A stretch of 64,000 nt of DNA from Streptomyces netropsis (GTDB taxonomy: Bacteria; Actinomycetota; Actinomycetes; Streptomycetales; Streptomycetaceae), in assembly GCF_014203545.1 (NCBI RefSeq), contig NZ_JACHJG010000012.1, positions 1-64,000 of the forward strand, written 5' to 3'. Positions 15,352 through 24,420 of the stretch are shown here, in pieces (within the stretch, counting starts at the first letter, position 1; every line of letters begins with the position of its first letter). A program made the position numbers and the translations under genes. Under the pieces are notes generated by a model that ran no database searches, had not been told where the DNA came from, and saw nothing but the letters and a program-made list of their open reading frames with translations.

Positions 15352-15480
15352 TGCTCCTTCAGGTGGGCCGTGCCCGGCAGGACGGGAACCGGAGGGGGCA
15401 TCGGTCGTTGGGCCGGGCACGGCCACGCGAGCGCGGGCCGGCCCCGCACGCTCGACGGACACGACGGAAGAGGCTCCCCC

Positions 15481-16215
15481 ATGTCATCCCCGGCAGCCAC
15501 GGACGACGGCGACTGGCGCTTCGACGACCTGAGCGCGGTGTTCGTCAACTGCACCCTCAAGCGCTCGCCCGAGCCGAGCAACACCGAAGGACTGATCGAC
15601 AAGAGCCGGGCGGTGATGGAGGCGCGCGGCGTCACCACCGCACTCGTACGGGCCGTCGACCACGACATCGCGACCGGCGTGTGGCCCGACATGACCGAGC
15701 ACGGCTGGGAGCACGATGCCTGGCCGGGGCTCTACGAGAAGGTGATGGCCGCGGACATCCTCGTCCTCGCGGGCCCCATCTGGCTGGGTGACAACAGCTC
15801 GGTGATGAAGCGGGTCGTCGAGCGGCTGTACGCGTGCTCCGGGATCCTCAACGACCGAGGACAGTACGCCTACTACGGCCGGGCGGGCGGTTGCCTGATC
15901 ACCGGGAACGAGGACGGCGTCAAACACTGCGCGATGAACGTCCTCTACAGCCTCCAGCACCTGGGCTACACCATTCCGCCCCAGGCCGACGCGGGGTGGA
16001 TCGGCGCGGTGGGGCCGGGCCCCTCCTACCTCGACCCGGGATCCGGCGGGCCCGAGAACGACTTCACCAATCGCAACACCACCTTCATGAGCTGGAACCT
16101 GATGCATCTCGCGGCCATGCTCAAGCGGGCCGGCGGCATTCCGGCGCAGGGCAATCAGCGCTCCGCGTGGGAAGCCGGCTGCCGGTTCGACTTCCCCAAT
16201 CCCGACTACCGCTGA
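15481..16215 (+). CDS. Flavodoxin-fold NAD(P)H-dependent oxidoreductase
   Basis: The 244-aa protein has an FMN-binding flavodoxin-like fold. AVFVNCTLKRSPEPSNTEGL is the phosphate-binding loop, ILVLAGPIWLGDNSSVMKRV is the GPIW motif typical of NADPH-dependent FMN reductases of this subgroup, and GGCLITGNEDGVKHC lines the flavin site. The substrate is unknown; relatives reduce quinones or nitro compounds. Upstream is a GACGGAAGAGG ribosome site. It ends 28 bases from the convergent DUF4360 gene. Confidence 0.88.
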   Translation: MSSPAATDDGDWRFDDLSAVFVNCTLKRSPEPSNTEGLIDKSRAVMEARGVTTALVRAVDHDIATGVWPDMTEHGWEHDAWPGLYEKVMAADILVLAGPIWLGDNSSVMKRVVERLYACSGILNDRGQYAYYGRAGGCLITGNEDGVKHCAMNVLYSLQHLGYTIPPQADAGWIGAVGPGPSYLDPGSGGPENDFTNRNTTFMSWNLMHLAAMLKRAGGIPAQGNQRSAWEAGCRFDFPNPDYR

Positions 16216-16243
16216 GCGCCCCGCCGGCAGCGCGCCCGCCCGG

Positions 16244-16894
16244 CTACTTCCTCGGGCACTCCTTCCAGGAGAGCCGGTAGACGGTGTTGATGGCACCGTC
16301 CGTGGAGTCCATCGCCAGGAAACTGGTGGTCTTCTTCGGGTCCGAGGTGCCGGCGGATACGGTCAGCTCGGTGTTGATGTTGAAGTTGCGGCGCTCCCCG
16401 CACGGCGCCCACACCTGTGCGGCGATGTCGGTGGTGTCGGTGGCCTGCCAGCTGTCGTGGAACGGGCCCTTGTGGGGATGGATGTTGGTCGTGGTCTGCG
16501 ACTGCCCCTGGAAGTAGTACGAGGCCTTCTGCTGGCCGGTCGCGCCCGCCTCGAGATGCCCGAAGCCGCGGTAGTCGGCTTGGGCGATGGCGTAGGTGAA
16601 GCCCTGGGGAACGTGCACGATCAGATTCAGCTGACAGTTCTTACGGAAGTCGGTCGGCTTGGCCCCGACGCCGACCTGGGCGAGATACTGGCTGTATGTC
16701 ACGGTGAATGCGGTGTTGTCGGGCGAGACGGCCACCGCGGCGGTGCCCGCCGGGCAGCCCGAGCCGTTGACGGTGGCGATCTCGATCACAATCTTGTCGG
16801 GCGGCGCGGGGAAACCGGCCGCCGATGCCGGTGTGGACAACGCCGGGGTGCATAACGCCGCTATCGCGCTGCACGTGACAAGCACTCTGGACAT
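16244..16894 (-). CDS. DUF4360 secreted protein (copy 1)
   Basis: The 216-aa exported protein has a signal peptide ending near STPASAAG, followed by the DUF4360 core: PPDKIVIEIATVNGSGCPAG, FRKNCQLNLIVHVPQGFTYA, DYRGFGHLEAGATG and, near the end, NFNINTELTVSAGTSD. Conserved cysteines (GSGCP, KNCQL, APCG) should form disulfides. The function of DUF4360 is unknown; members are common in fungi and actinobacteria. Two close paralogues lie in tandem at 54945-56327. The ATG at 16894 is the first before the signal peptide; the longer frame to 17038 lacks a signal. Confidence 0.88.
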   Translation of the reverse strand: MSRVLVTCSAIAALCTPALSTPASAAGFPAPPDKIVIEIATVNGSGCPAGTAAVAVSPDNTAFTVTYSQYLAQVGVGAKPTDFRKNCQLNLIVHVPQGFTYAIAQADYRGFGHLEAGATGQQKASYYFQGQSQTTTNIHPHKGPFHDSWQATDTTDIAAQVWAPCGERRNFNINTELTVSAGTSDPKKTTSFLAMDSTDGAINTVYRLSWKECPRK

Positions 16895-17240
16895 GGCGCT
16901 CCCAGGGGGTAGGCGTGGGCCGTGCTCCGGCGCGCGGGACCTGCCGGGCGGTTTTCGGGCAGAGGGGTGCGGAGGAGATTCGGATACGCGGCAGTGCGGT
17001 GCGCGGGAGTCCGCAGACGAATGTGTCATCAATTCCACAGGGCGATACAGAAGTCAATACAAGCCGTTCGGGCGACAAATGGAAATCGGCCGCTCTGCCC
17101 GGGCGGCGGACCGCCGAAAATCGGCGTAGCTATCCGGCCGCGCCCGTCGCGCCGTTTTGTGGGAACCGGACAGACCGGCCCCCGGGCTGCTGGCCGGGGG
17201 CACCGTCGGCCGGTCGGCGCCGATGGGCGAGGATGAGCGG
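16895..17240. other. Divergent intergenic region, DUF4360 / P450
   Basis: This 346-base gap must hold two divergent promoters. Its middle part (about 17020-17110) is less G/C-rich than the flanks. The one distinct element is a short palindrome, CGGCGGACCGCCG (17104-17116). No gene with a ribosome site was found; the frames running through it extend the flanking genes without support. Confidence 0.55.
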
Positions 17241-18479
17241 GTGCCCGACGCCCTGAATCCCGCAGATCCCGCCTTCGCGCGCGACCCGTACCCGTACTAC
17301 GCGCGACTGCGCGCGGAAGGTCCGGCGGCGCGGGTGGCCCTGGCCAACGGCACCCATGCCTGGCTGGTCACCGGCTACCGGCAGGCCCGGGAGGTGCTCG
17401 CCGACCCGCGCTTCTCGAACGTACCGCCGCGTGCCGCGGGCCGTCCCAAGCCCGACTCCCCGGCGCAGCGCGCCCGTGGCTGCCTCGCCCGGCACATGCT
17501 CAACACCGACGCCCCCGACCACACCCGGCTGCGCCGACTGAGCACCGCCGCCTTCACCCCGCGCCGGGTCGACGCGCTCCGGCCGCGCATCGAGCGGCTG
17601 ACGGCGGACCTGGTGGGCGAGACCGCGGAGCGGCTCGCCCGGGACGGGAGCGTGGACCTCGTGGACGCCTTCGCCTTCCCGCTGCCGGTGCTGGTGATCG
17701 GCGAGGTGCTGGGGGTGCCGGAGGCCGATCGCGCGGATCTGCGTACCTGGACGTACCAGGTCGGATCGCCCGCCGACGCCCTCGCGCCCGGTGCCGTCGA
17801 CGAGGCGTGGACCAGCCTGCACGCCTACTTCACCGAGCTGATCGCGCAGAAGCGGCGCGCACCCGGCGACGATCTCTTCAGCGCGCTGGTCCGCGACGCG
17901 GGGGAGGGCGGGCTCGACGACGGCGAGCTGCTGGCCATGGCCTTCCTGCTGCTCTTCGCGGGCTACGAGACGACCATGAACCTGCTCGCCTCCGCGTCGC
18001 TGCTGCTGCTCACGCACCCCGGGGAACTGGCCACCGCGCGCCGGGAGGGGCACGACCGCTGGGCCGCCGTGACCGAGGAGGTGTTGCGGCACGCGAGTCC
18101 GCTGGAGGGGACGACGTGGCGGCGTACGACGGAGCGGGTGGATCTCGGCGGGGGAGCGGTCATACCGGCCGACGCCTCCGTCCTCGTCGTCCTCGCGGCC
18201 GCCAATCGCGACCCGGAGTACTTTCCGGCGCCGGACGCGTTCCGGCCGGACCGCTATCTGGCCGACGGGGGCCGGGCGGCGGCCCACGTGGCCTTCGGTC
18301 ACGGCCCGCACTTCTGTCTCGGTTCGCGGCTGGCCCGGCTGGAGGCGGCGATCGCCCTCCCGCTGCTCTTCGCGGGGCTGCCCGAGCTGACCCTCGCCGC
18401 GGATCCGGCGGCGCTCGACTACCGCCCCGGTCTGCTGGTCCGCGGCCCGCGCGTTCTGCCGGTCCGCGGGGCGGTCTGA
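17241..18479 (+). CDS. Cytochrome P450 (bacterial class I type)
   Basis: This is a soluble heme monooxygenase of 412 aa. The I-helix oxygen-binding motif AGYETT, the ExxR region around VTEEVLRHASPLEG and the heme loop FGHGPHFCLGSRLAR (axial Cys) are all intact. It resembles the large CYP105/CYP107-type actinobacterial group acting on macrolides, steroids or xenobiotics, but the substrate cannot be assigned. The GTG at 17241 has GAGGA 7 bases upstream; an ATG at 17223 is in frame but lacks a ribosome site. No ferredoxin, reductase or biosynthetic gene is adjacent, so its redox partners must lie elsewhere. Confidence 0.9.
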   Translation: MPDALNPADPAFARDPYPYYARLRAEGPAARVALANGTHAWLVTGYRQAREVLADPRFSNVPPRAAGRPKPDSPAQRARGCLARHMLNTDAPDHTRLRRLSTAAFTPRRVDALRPRIERLTADLVGETAERLARDGSVDLVDAFAFPLPVLVIGEVLGVPEADRADLRTWTYQVGSPADALAPGAVDEAWTSLHAYFTELIAQKRRAPGDDLFSALVRDAGEGGLDDGELLAMAFLLLFAGYETTMNLLASASLLLLTHPGELATARREGHDRWAAVTEEVLRHASPLEGTTWRRTTERVDLGGGAVIPADASVLVVLAAANRDPEYFPAPDAFRPDRYLADGGRAAAHVAFGHGPHFCLGSRLARLEAAIALPLLFAGLPELTLAADPAALDYRPGLLVRGPRVLPVRGAV

Positions 18480-18519
18480 GCGGGGGCGGGCGAACGGTGC
18501 CGGCCTTCCGGATCGCCGG

Positions 18520-19218
18520 CTACATCTGGATCGCGCCGACCTGGCGCATCACGCGCAGCAGATCGTAGGTCCACCAGCCTTCCTGGATCCTGCCGTCGCG
18601 GAAGCTGAAGATCGTGACTCCGGTCATGTCCGCCGTGCGGCCCGTGGCCGGAATGCCCATGAAGGCGTCCTGGTGCGTTCCGCGCCAGGTCCAGCGGGTG
18701 ACGACCTGATCCCCCTCGGCCACCTGGCTGTCGATCGTGAAGCCGAAGTCGAACGCCTTGCGCCAGCCGGCCACGTCCGCCTTGATGACGTGGGAGCCGA
18801 CGGTGCTGTCCTCCTCCTTGGAGATGTCGTGGTCGCGGTAGTCGTCGGCGAACAGTTCGTCGACGAGGTCGAGGTTGCCCCCGACGGCTATCTCCTCGTA
18901 GAAACGGCGGGCCGTCGCCTTGTTGAGCTGTTCGTCGCGCACCACATCGAGGTCGGTGAACGTCGGCATTCCGTCGCAGAGCGCCACCATCTCTTCGAAG
19001 ATGCGATTGGTTTCCGGCAGTTTCGAGTTCTCCATCGCCTGCTCGTACGACGGGAACTCGATGATTTCCACATAGTGGTCGCTGTCGGAGCGGTCCCGGC
19101 CGATGACCGAGTGGGTGGCCGTGCGCTTTCCCTCGGTCAGTTCGAGCCAGTTGTCCATGAGCCGGTTCATGTCGTCGTATCTGCGGGTCTTGCAGTCGAC
19201 TATCTGTACGAATGTCAT
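18520..19218 (-). CDS. ABM-like domain fused to a SnoaL-like ester cyclase domain
   Basis: The 232-aa protein has two ferredoxin-sized halves. Residues 1 to about 95 (FVQIVDCKTRRYDDMNRLMD, SDHYVEIIEFPSYEQAMENS) look like the dimeric alpha-beta barrel of antibiotic-biosynthesis-monooxygenase proteins. Residues from about 100 (NKATARRFYEEIAVGGNLDL, DDYRDHD, VVTRWTWRGTHQDAFMGIPA) form a SnoaL/NTF2-like ester cyclase domain. Both folds occur singly in polyketide tailoring, but no polyketide genes are near. GGAGG lies 9 bases before the ATG at 19218. It is convergent with the P450 gene and could act on a related compound. Confidence 0.8.
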   Translation of the reverse strand: MTFVQIVDCKTRRYDDMNRLMDNWLELTEGKRTATHSVIGRDRSDSDHYVEIIEFPSYEQAMENSKLPETNRIFEEMVALCDGMPTFTDLDVVRDEQLNKATARRFYEEIAVGGNLDLVDELFADDYRDHDISKEEDSTVGSHVIKADVAGWRKAFDFGFTIDSQVAEGDQVVTRWTWRGTHQDAFMGIPATGRTADMTGVTIFSFRDGRIQEGWWTYDLLRVMRQVGAIQM

Positions 19219-19369
19219 GGGGCATCGCCTCCGGGGTGATATCTCCATGTTAGGTCCCTACCAAGGGGTAGCCCGGATCGGCGGGAGCGCCTCGGTTGGC
19301 GGTCGTTTCCCGGCGGGCCAATACTGAGAGTGACCGGAAAGCGGTGCGGTGGTGGCGCGGGAGGCAACG

Positions 19370-20311
19370 ATGCAACCCATGATCGTCTACGTCCACGGCA
19401 ACGGAAACAAAGTCCGCCCGGAGCTGCTCAAGTCCCAGTGGGACACGGCGCTTTTCGGCAAGGACATGGCCGACGCCTCCCGCATGGCGTACTGGGCCTC
19501 GCTCCGGTACGACACGCCCTTGCCCGATTTCCGGCCCGACCCCCTGGACGGGGCGCCGGACGGGGAGCTGGAGACGCCCGTCACCGCACTCGTCGAGCCG
19601 GCCGAGGAATTCGTGGCGAAGGTGCGCGCCCAGGCCCGGACCGAGGCGGGCCCCGAGCTCGAAGGGGTGCCCGGCGCCGACGCGGCGGGGGACGGGGCCC
19701 TCGACGGATGGCTGCGCGGCATGACCTATTTCGCGGACACGCTCGCCGAGGGCACGGCCGAGGACGCCGGAGAGGATGCCTTCTCCCTGCTCGAAGCACT
19801 GCCACTGCCGCGCATCGTCCGCGACCCGGTGTTCCGACTGCTCGTCAAACACACCTTCAAGGACGTCCACGCCTACTTCTTCAGCGAGGCGGGACAGGCG
19901 ATCCGCGAGGTGGTCAAGGAGGCGCTGGACGGCCTGGACGGCGCGCCCCTGGTGGTGGTCGGCCACAGCCTCGGCACCATCGTCGCCTACGAGGTGCTCA
20001 GCGAGGAGAAGACGGACGTGGACCTCTTCGTCACCGTCGGATCGCCGCTGGCGATCACCGAAGTACGCGACCGGCTGGCCCGGCCGCCGGCGGTCCCGGT
20101 CGGCGTGGTGGCCTGGCGCAACGCCTCCGACCTGCGGGACGTGGTGGCACTCGACCACACCCTCGCGCAGGAGTACGCGCCGTCGGAGCGGGTCACCGAC
20201 CTGCTGGTGACCAATGACAGCGCCAACCACCACGGCATCAGCCAGTATTTGAGCGCTCCGCCGGTCCGGGAGCCGGTCCGCCGGTTGTTCGATTCCTCCG
20301 TGGGTGGGTAG
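19370..20311 (+). CDS. Alpha/beta hydrolase, first gene of the trypsin-STAND island
   Basis: The 313-aa cytosolic protein has an alpha/beta-hydrolase core. It opens MIVYVHGNGNK (oxyanion-side strand), has the nucleophile elbow VVGHSLGTIVAYEV and DLFVTVGSPLAI, and a late NHHGISQYL that could supply the catalytic His. No signal peptide is present. Lipase-like hydrolases of this kind often serve as effectors or accessory enzymes in bacterial conflict systems. The ATG at 19370 has GGGAGG 5 bases upstream. The next gene starts 7 bases after its stop codon, and four further genes follow without gaps, so all five should be co-expressed. Confidence 0.82.
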   Translation: MQPMIVYVHGNGNKVRPELLKSQWDTALFGKDMADASRMAYWASLRYDTPLPDFRPDPLDGAPDGELETPVTALVEPAEEFVAKVRAQARTEAGPELEGVPGADAAGDGALDGWLRGMTYFADTLAEGTAEDAGEDAFSLLEALPLPRIVRDPVFRLLVKHTFKDVHAYFFSEAGQAIREVVKEALDGLDGAPLVVVGHSLGTIVAYEVLSEEKTDVDLFVTVGSPLAITEVRDRLARPPAVPVGVVAWRNASDLRDVVALDHTLAQEYAPSERVTDLLVTNDSANHHGISQYLSAPPVREPVRRLFDSSVGG

Positions 20312-20318
20312 GTGTGGC

Positions 20319-21446
20319 ATGCCGCTGGCCGAAACGGAATGGGACCTTGTCACGACCTGGGTCCGGGAACACCTCCTGGACACCACCGACCCCCACGCCC
20401 AGCTCGCCCTGTACGACTTCCCCCCGGAATTCGTCGGCGCGCTACGGCTGACAGCGGTCAGCGGGGACAACGCCCGCGCCCTGGTGGCGGCGTCGCGCAA
20501 GGGCATCGAGCGGCAGGTGAAGCTGCTCGAGGTCGTGGCCGCCATCGACGAGCTGGCCGTTCTGCCGGAGGCCGTCAAGGCCGCCGAGTTCCGGGACCGG
20601 CTGCGGGAGGACGCCCGCGCCCACGCCTCCCAGGACCACTTCCGCACCTGCGTGCTGAAGAACGGGACCGAGGCCTTCATCGACCGCCAGCAGCTTCGGG
20701 AGACACTGCGCGAGTTCGTCGAGGACCCCGAGAAGCGCGTCCTGCTTGTCGACGGCGATCAGGGCAGCGGGCGGTCGTACACCTACAACCTCATCCGCCA
20801 CGTCGGCCAGCACTGCGGCTTTCGGCCCGCGCGCGTCACCCTGTCGCGCACGGCCACCGCGGACAAGGTGATCCGCCGTCTCGCCGAGTTCGTCGCGGAT
20901 CCCCGCTCGGGGATCTCCCCCTTGAACCCGACGGAACTCAACGACCTCCTCCCCTCGATCGACGACGCCGCGCACTGGGTGATCAGCCGGGCGACCACCG
21001 CCGACGACCACTTCTGGCTGGTCCTGGACGAATGCGACGAGCTCGACCCGAACTCCGACGTCTGGGACTGCATCGGGCAACTGGCCCTCGCCATCTATGA
21101 ACACACCGCCGTGAGCGGGGACGAGTCACCCCGGATGGTGCTCCTGGGCTACGGGCCGACGATGCGTCAACTGCCCTACGAACTCCGGGGAAACCTGTGC
21201 CGGGACACGGCGCGTGCCGTCGAGCCCGCCGATCTGCGTGCCTTCTTCGACCAGTACTTCCACGACTTCCCCCCACCGCGCCCCGAGGGCGCCCCGGCGG
21301 AGGAGCCCGACATCACCGACCTCGTGGACGTGGCCGTCCAGGAGGTCCTGCACGCGGCGGAAGCGGAAACCCCCGACGGCGAGAGCTACATGCGGAAGGT
21401 CTGCACGGCGACGGAGGAGGCCATCCGTGTCTACCAGTCACTCTAG
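20319..21446 (+). CDS. P-loop ATPase with a helical N-terminal adaptor region
   Basis: The 375-aa protein has a Walker A loop, DGDQGSGRSYT (about residues 145-155), and a Walker B segment, WLVLDECDELD (about 232-242), as in AAA/STAND-type NTPases. The first ~85 residues (WDLVTTWVREHLLDTTDPHA, LVAASRKGIERQVKLLEVVA) are all-helical and resemble the effector-associated domains (EADs) that recruit partners in conflict systems; this is an inference from pattern, not a firm match. It lies between the hydrolase and the large STAND ATPase. Its 3' end overlaps the next gene by 20 bases. Confidence 0.72.
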   Translation: MPLAETEWDLVTTWVREHLLDTTDPHAQLALYDFPPEFVGALRLTAVSGDNARALVAASRKGIERQVKLLEVVAAIDELAVLPEAVKAAEFRDRLREDARAHASQDHFRTCVLKNGTEAFIDRQQLRETLREFVEDPEKRVLLVDGDQGSGRSYTYNLIRHVGQHCGFRPARVTLSRTATADKVIRRLAEFVADPRSGISPLNPTELNDLLPSIDDAAHWVISRATTADDHFWLVLDECDELDPNSDVWDCIGQLALAIYEHTAVSGDESPRMVLLGYGPTMRQLPYELRGNLCRDTARAVEPADLRAFFDQYFHDFPPPRPEGAPAEEPDITDLVDVAVQEVLHAAEAETPDGESYMRKVCTATEEAIRVYQSL

Positions 21447-24420
21447 GACCCGTGAGGTGTTCGCCGCCCGGCTGCGGCAGGAGCTGCACGCCACGCGGAC
21501 GCGCCCGCGCGAGGTCTCGGACGCGCGCCGGGCCTACCGGGAAGCCGCCTGCCTGCTCACCCAGTTCGACCCCACGCGGCTCCGGCGGCCGGACGAGGAG
21601 GAGGCCACCGGCGGGGCCACCTTGGAACTGGTCGACGACTGCACCGCGCTGGGCATGAAGGACAGGACCCGCTGGGCCCTCAAACCCGAGGCGCGGCGCA
21701 CCGCGCTGCGCGGGCTGACCGGCCCCGAGGCCGCCCGGCTCGCCCTGGAGCGCAACCTCGGACAGTGCCCCGAGGGCCCCGGACCCGAACGCACCGCCCT
21801 GGCCTACCTCTCCGGCGAGCCCCCGCCACTGGAGGAGCAGCACGCACAGGAACTGGCCGACACCCTCCAGGCCGTCCTGTGGCTGTCGGAGATCCCCGGG
21901 ACCACGGGCCTCCCGGACGTCGGACACCTGCAGCACGCGCTGGAGCGCGCCACGATCCTCCAGCCACTCGAACGCCTCGTGCGGGACCCCTTCCAAGGGC
22001 GCGCCCGCGAACTGGACGAACTGCGGTCCTACGTCGGCGTGCCCGCCGAAACCACCCGCGCCCGGATCGGACAGGCGGGCCGGAGCATCACGGGCTTCGC
22101 CGGGCGGGTCCGGGAACCCCCGCTGGTGGTCCACGGGCCCGGCGGCATCGGCAAGAGCACCCTGCTCGCCAAGCTCATCCTCGACACCCTCCACGACCCC
22201 GACCACGACTTCCCCTTCGGCTACGTCGACTTCGAGCGGCCCACCCTCTCGATCCACGAGCCGGTCACCCTGATCGCCGAACTCGCCCGGCAGCTCGGCG
22301 TCCAGTACCCCGGGTGCCGCCCGGAAATGGACGAGCTGGCGGGCGAGTGCCAGCGCAGGGCCGCGACCCAGCGGGAGGAACGGGAGCGGATGGCCCAGCT
22401 GAACCGGCTCTCCACCACCCGACCGACCCTGGGCCGCAGCGCCTCGCGGGAATTCCAGACGCTGGCCACGTCCGACGAGACCGACCTCATCCGACGGCTC
22501 GCCGACATCCTCGTACGGGCGGTGGCGGCCCCGGAAGGGGGGACGGGCCCGCCGCTGCTCATCGTCCTCGACTCGTTCGAGGAGGCCCAGTACCGCGGCT
22601 CGCCGGTGATGGGCAGGGTCTGGGCCCTGTTCGTCGCGCTCCAGAAGGCCTACCCACGACTGCGGGTGATCGTCTCCGGCCGCGCGCCCGTCGCGCACCC
22701 CGCCCGGACGGTCACCCCCCGCACCCTCGAACTCGTCGACCTCGACCCCGAGGCCGCCGTCGCCCTCCTGGTCTCCTGCGGAGTGGAGGACCCGGACGTG
22801 GCACGGGCCCTGGCCGACCGGGTCGGCGGCCACCCCCTCAGTCTGAAACTGGCGGCCAGGGCGGCCGTCCTGGCCGGGAACGAGACCGCGTCGATGGGCG
22901 AGCTGATCCGCAGCCTGCCCGCCCGGCGCCGGTACTTCTACCGCAAGGTCGACCAGATGCTCGTCCAGGGCATCCTCTACGACCGCATCCTCAACCACAT
23001 CGCCGACGAGCGGATCCGCCGTCTCGCCCACCCCGGCCTGGTGCTCCGCGTCATCACCCCCGAGATCATCAAGGACGTGCTCGCGGAGCCCTGCGGACTG
23101 CGGGTCGACACCGTCGAGGAGGCGCGCCGGCTCTTCGAGGAACTCTCCCGCCTCGATCTGGTGGAGTCGGCCGGGCCCGACGCCGTGCGGCACCGCGCCG
23201 ATGTCCGCGCCATCATGCTGCGGCTGTCGGGCAACGACCGGACCGCGCTGACGCGCACCGTCGAGCGCCGGGCGGTCGACTACTACGCGGCCAGGGACGG
23301 ACTGGAGGCCCGCGCCGAGGAGATCTACCACCGGCTGCGGCTGAACGAGAACCCCCGCTCGGTGGAGGAGCGCTGGCTGCCGGGCGTCGAGCGGCTGCTG
23401 GTCGGGTCCCAGCAGGACATGGCGCCGAGAGCCGCCGGCTTCCTCGCCGCGCACCTCGGCGGGGACACCCCCGACCACGTCATGGCCGACGCCGACCAGG
23501 AGGACTGGGAGCGGATCGCCGCCCGCGAGGTCGAGGACCTCCTCGCGCAGGGCTTCGCCGAGGAGGCCGCCGTCCGGCTCCGGGAACGCCGCCCCTGGAC
23601 CCCCTGCAGCCCCCTGCACCCGCTGCTCCTCGAAACCCTGAGCCGGACCGGGCGACGGGACGAGGCACGCCGGGAGGCCACGGAGGCGATCGACCGGGCG
23701 GAGGACGCCGGCTGCGCCGAGCAGCGGCTCGAACTGCTGCTGCTCGCCGCCCGCCTCGCGGAAGAGGACGGCGACCTGGAGAGCGCCGACCGCGACCTCC
23801 AGGTCGCGGAGGGCGTCGCGGCCGGACTGGGACAGGACCTCGAAGCCATGGGCGCGCTGCTGGCCCGGGCCCGGCTCACGGCCGACACGCCCGTGGATCC
23901 CGAGGTCGACACCCAGCTCGCCCGGCGTCTACGGCAGTTGCCCGACGCGACGCTGCTGGACCAGCCGGTGCTGGTGCGGGCCGTCGCGGCGGAAGTCTAC
24001 GAACGGGACCCGCGCGCCCTCGACCACGCGCTGGAGGTCGTCGGGCTGCCCGGCACCGACGACGGCGTGCTGGAAGACATCGGTACGGCGATCAACCGCG
24101 CCGCGACCCGGCAGCCCGAGCTGCGCGGCGCCCTGATGAAGATCCTGGACACCGCCGTCGGCACCCCCCGGCCGCGGAGCGAGCACTCCAGCATCATCGG
24201 GATCCTGCGCGAGGTCCGCGGCCGCGGCACCCTGGACGACCTCGCCCGTCGGCTGCTGGTCCTGCGCGACGACAGCGGCGAACTCCTCGCCGGTGTGGCG
24301 ACCGCCATGCGCAGGGGCACGGCGGGACCCTCGGCCCGAGCCCCCGCGACCAGCGCACTGATGGCCCGACCGGGCACCCCGGCGGAAGGGAACGGCCCCC
24401 AGCGGCCTGATGAAGAATGA
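21427..24420 (+). CDS. Large STAND-type ATPase with C-terminal helical repeats
   Basis: The 997-aa protein has an unassigned helical N-terminus (about 1-215) and then a nucleotide-binding domain with Walker A GPGGIGKST (about 237-245) and Walker B LLIVLDSFEEA (about 377-387). The sensor region follows (RVIVSGRAP), then winged-helix and TPR-like repeats (residues ~700-950, for example ARREATEAIDRAEDAGCAEQ). This is the layout of STAND signal-transduction ATPases, which oligomerise on sensing a ligand. The GTG at 21427 has GGAGGAGG 6 bases upstream and starts inside the previous gene, so translation is coupled. Its stop overlaps the next start as ATGA. In this operon it is the likely sensor or switch for the two trypsin-like proteases. 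Confidence 0.85.
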   Translation: MSTSHSRTREVFAARLRQELHATRTRPREVSDARRAYREAACLLTQFDPTRLRRPDEEEATGGATLELVDDCTALGMKDRTRWALKPEARRTALRGLTGPEAARLALERNLGQCPEGPGPERTALAYLSGEPPPLEEQHAQELADTLQAVLWLSEIPGTTGLPDVGHLQHALERATILQPLERLVRDPFQGRARELDELRSYVGVPAETTRARIGQAGRSITGFAGRVREPPLVVHGPGGIGKSTLLAKLILDTLHDPDHDFPFGYVDFERPTLSIHEPVTLIAELARQLGVQYPGCRPEMDELAGECQRRAATQREERERMAQLNRLSTTRPTLGRSASREFQTLATSDETDLIRRLADILVRAVAAPEGGTGPPLLIVLDSFEEAQYRGSPVMGRVWALFVALQKAYPRLRVIVSGRAPVAHPARTVTPRTLELVDLDPEAAVALLVSCGVEDPDVARALADRVGGHPLSLKLAARAAVLAGNETASMGELIRSLPARRRYFYRKVDQMLVQGILYDRILNHIADERIRRLAHPGLVLRVITPEIIKDVLAEPCGLRVDTVEEARRLFEELSRLDLVESAGPDAVRHRADVRAIMLRLSGNDRTALTRTVERRAVDYYAARDGLEARAEEIYHRLRLNENPRSVEERWLPGVERLLVGSQQDMAPRAAGFLAAHLGGDTPDHVMADADQEDWERIAAREVEDLLAQGFAEEAAVRLRERRPWTPCSPLHPLLLETLSRTGRRDEARREATEAIDRAEDAGCAEQRLELLLLAARLAEEDGDLESADRDLQVAEGVAAGLGQDLEAMGALLARARLTADTPVDPEVDTQLARRLRQLPDATLLDQPVLVRAVAAEVYERDPRALDHALEVVGLPGTDDGVLEDIGTAINRAATRQPELRGALMKILDTAVGTPRPRSEHSSIIGILREVRGRGTLDDLARRLLVLRDDSGELLAGVATAMRRGTAGPSARAPATSALMARPGTPAEGNGPQRPDEE

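Noticed and set aside
20319..20600. Firm assignment of a numbered effector-associated domain
   Set aside because: The helical pattern fits the superfamily, but I cannot tell the subtype without a profile search, so only EAD-like is stated.
21313..23619. Long open frame antisense to the STAND ATPase gene
   Set aside because: Its Gly/Arg/Val-rich sequence is the usual shadow of a high-GC gene; the plus strand has motifs, overlaps and ribosome sites.
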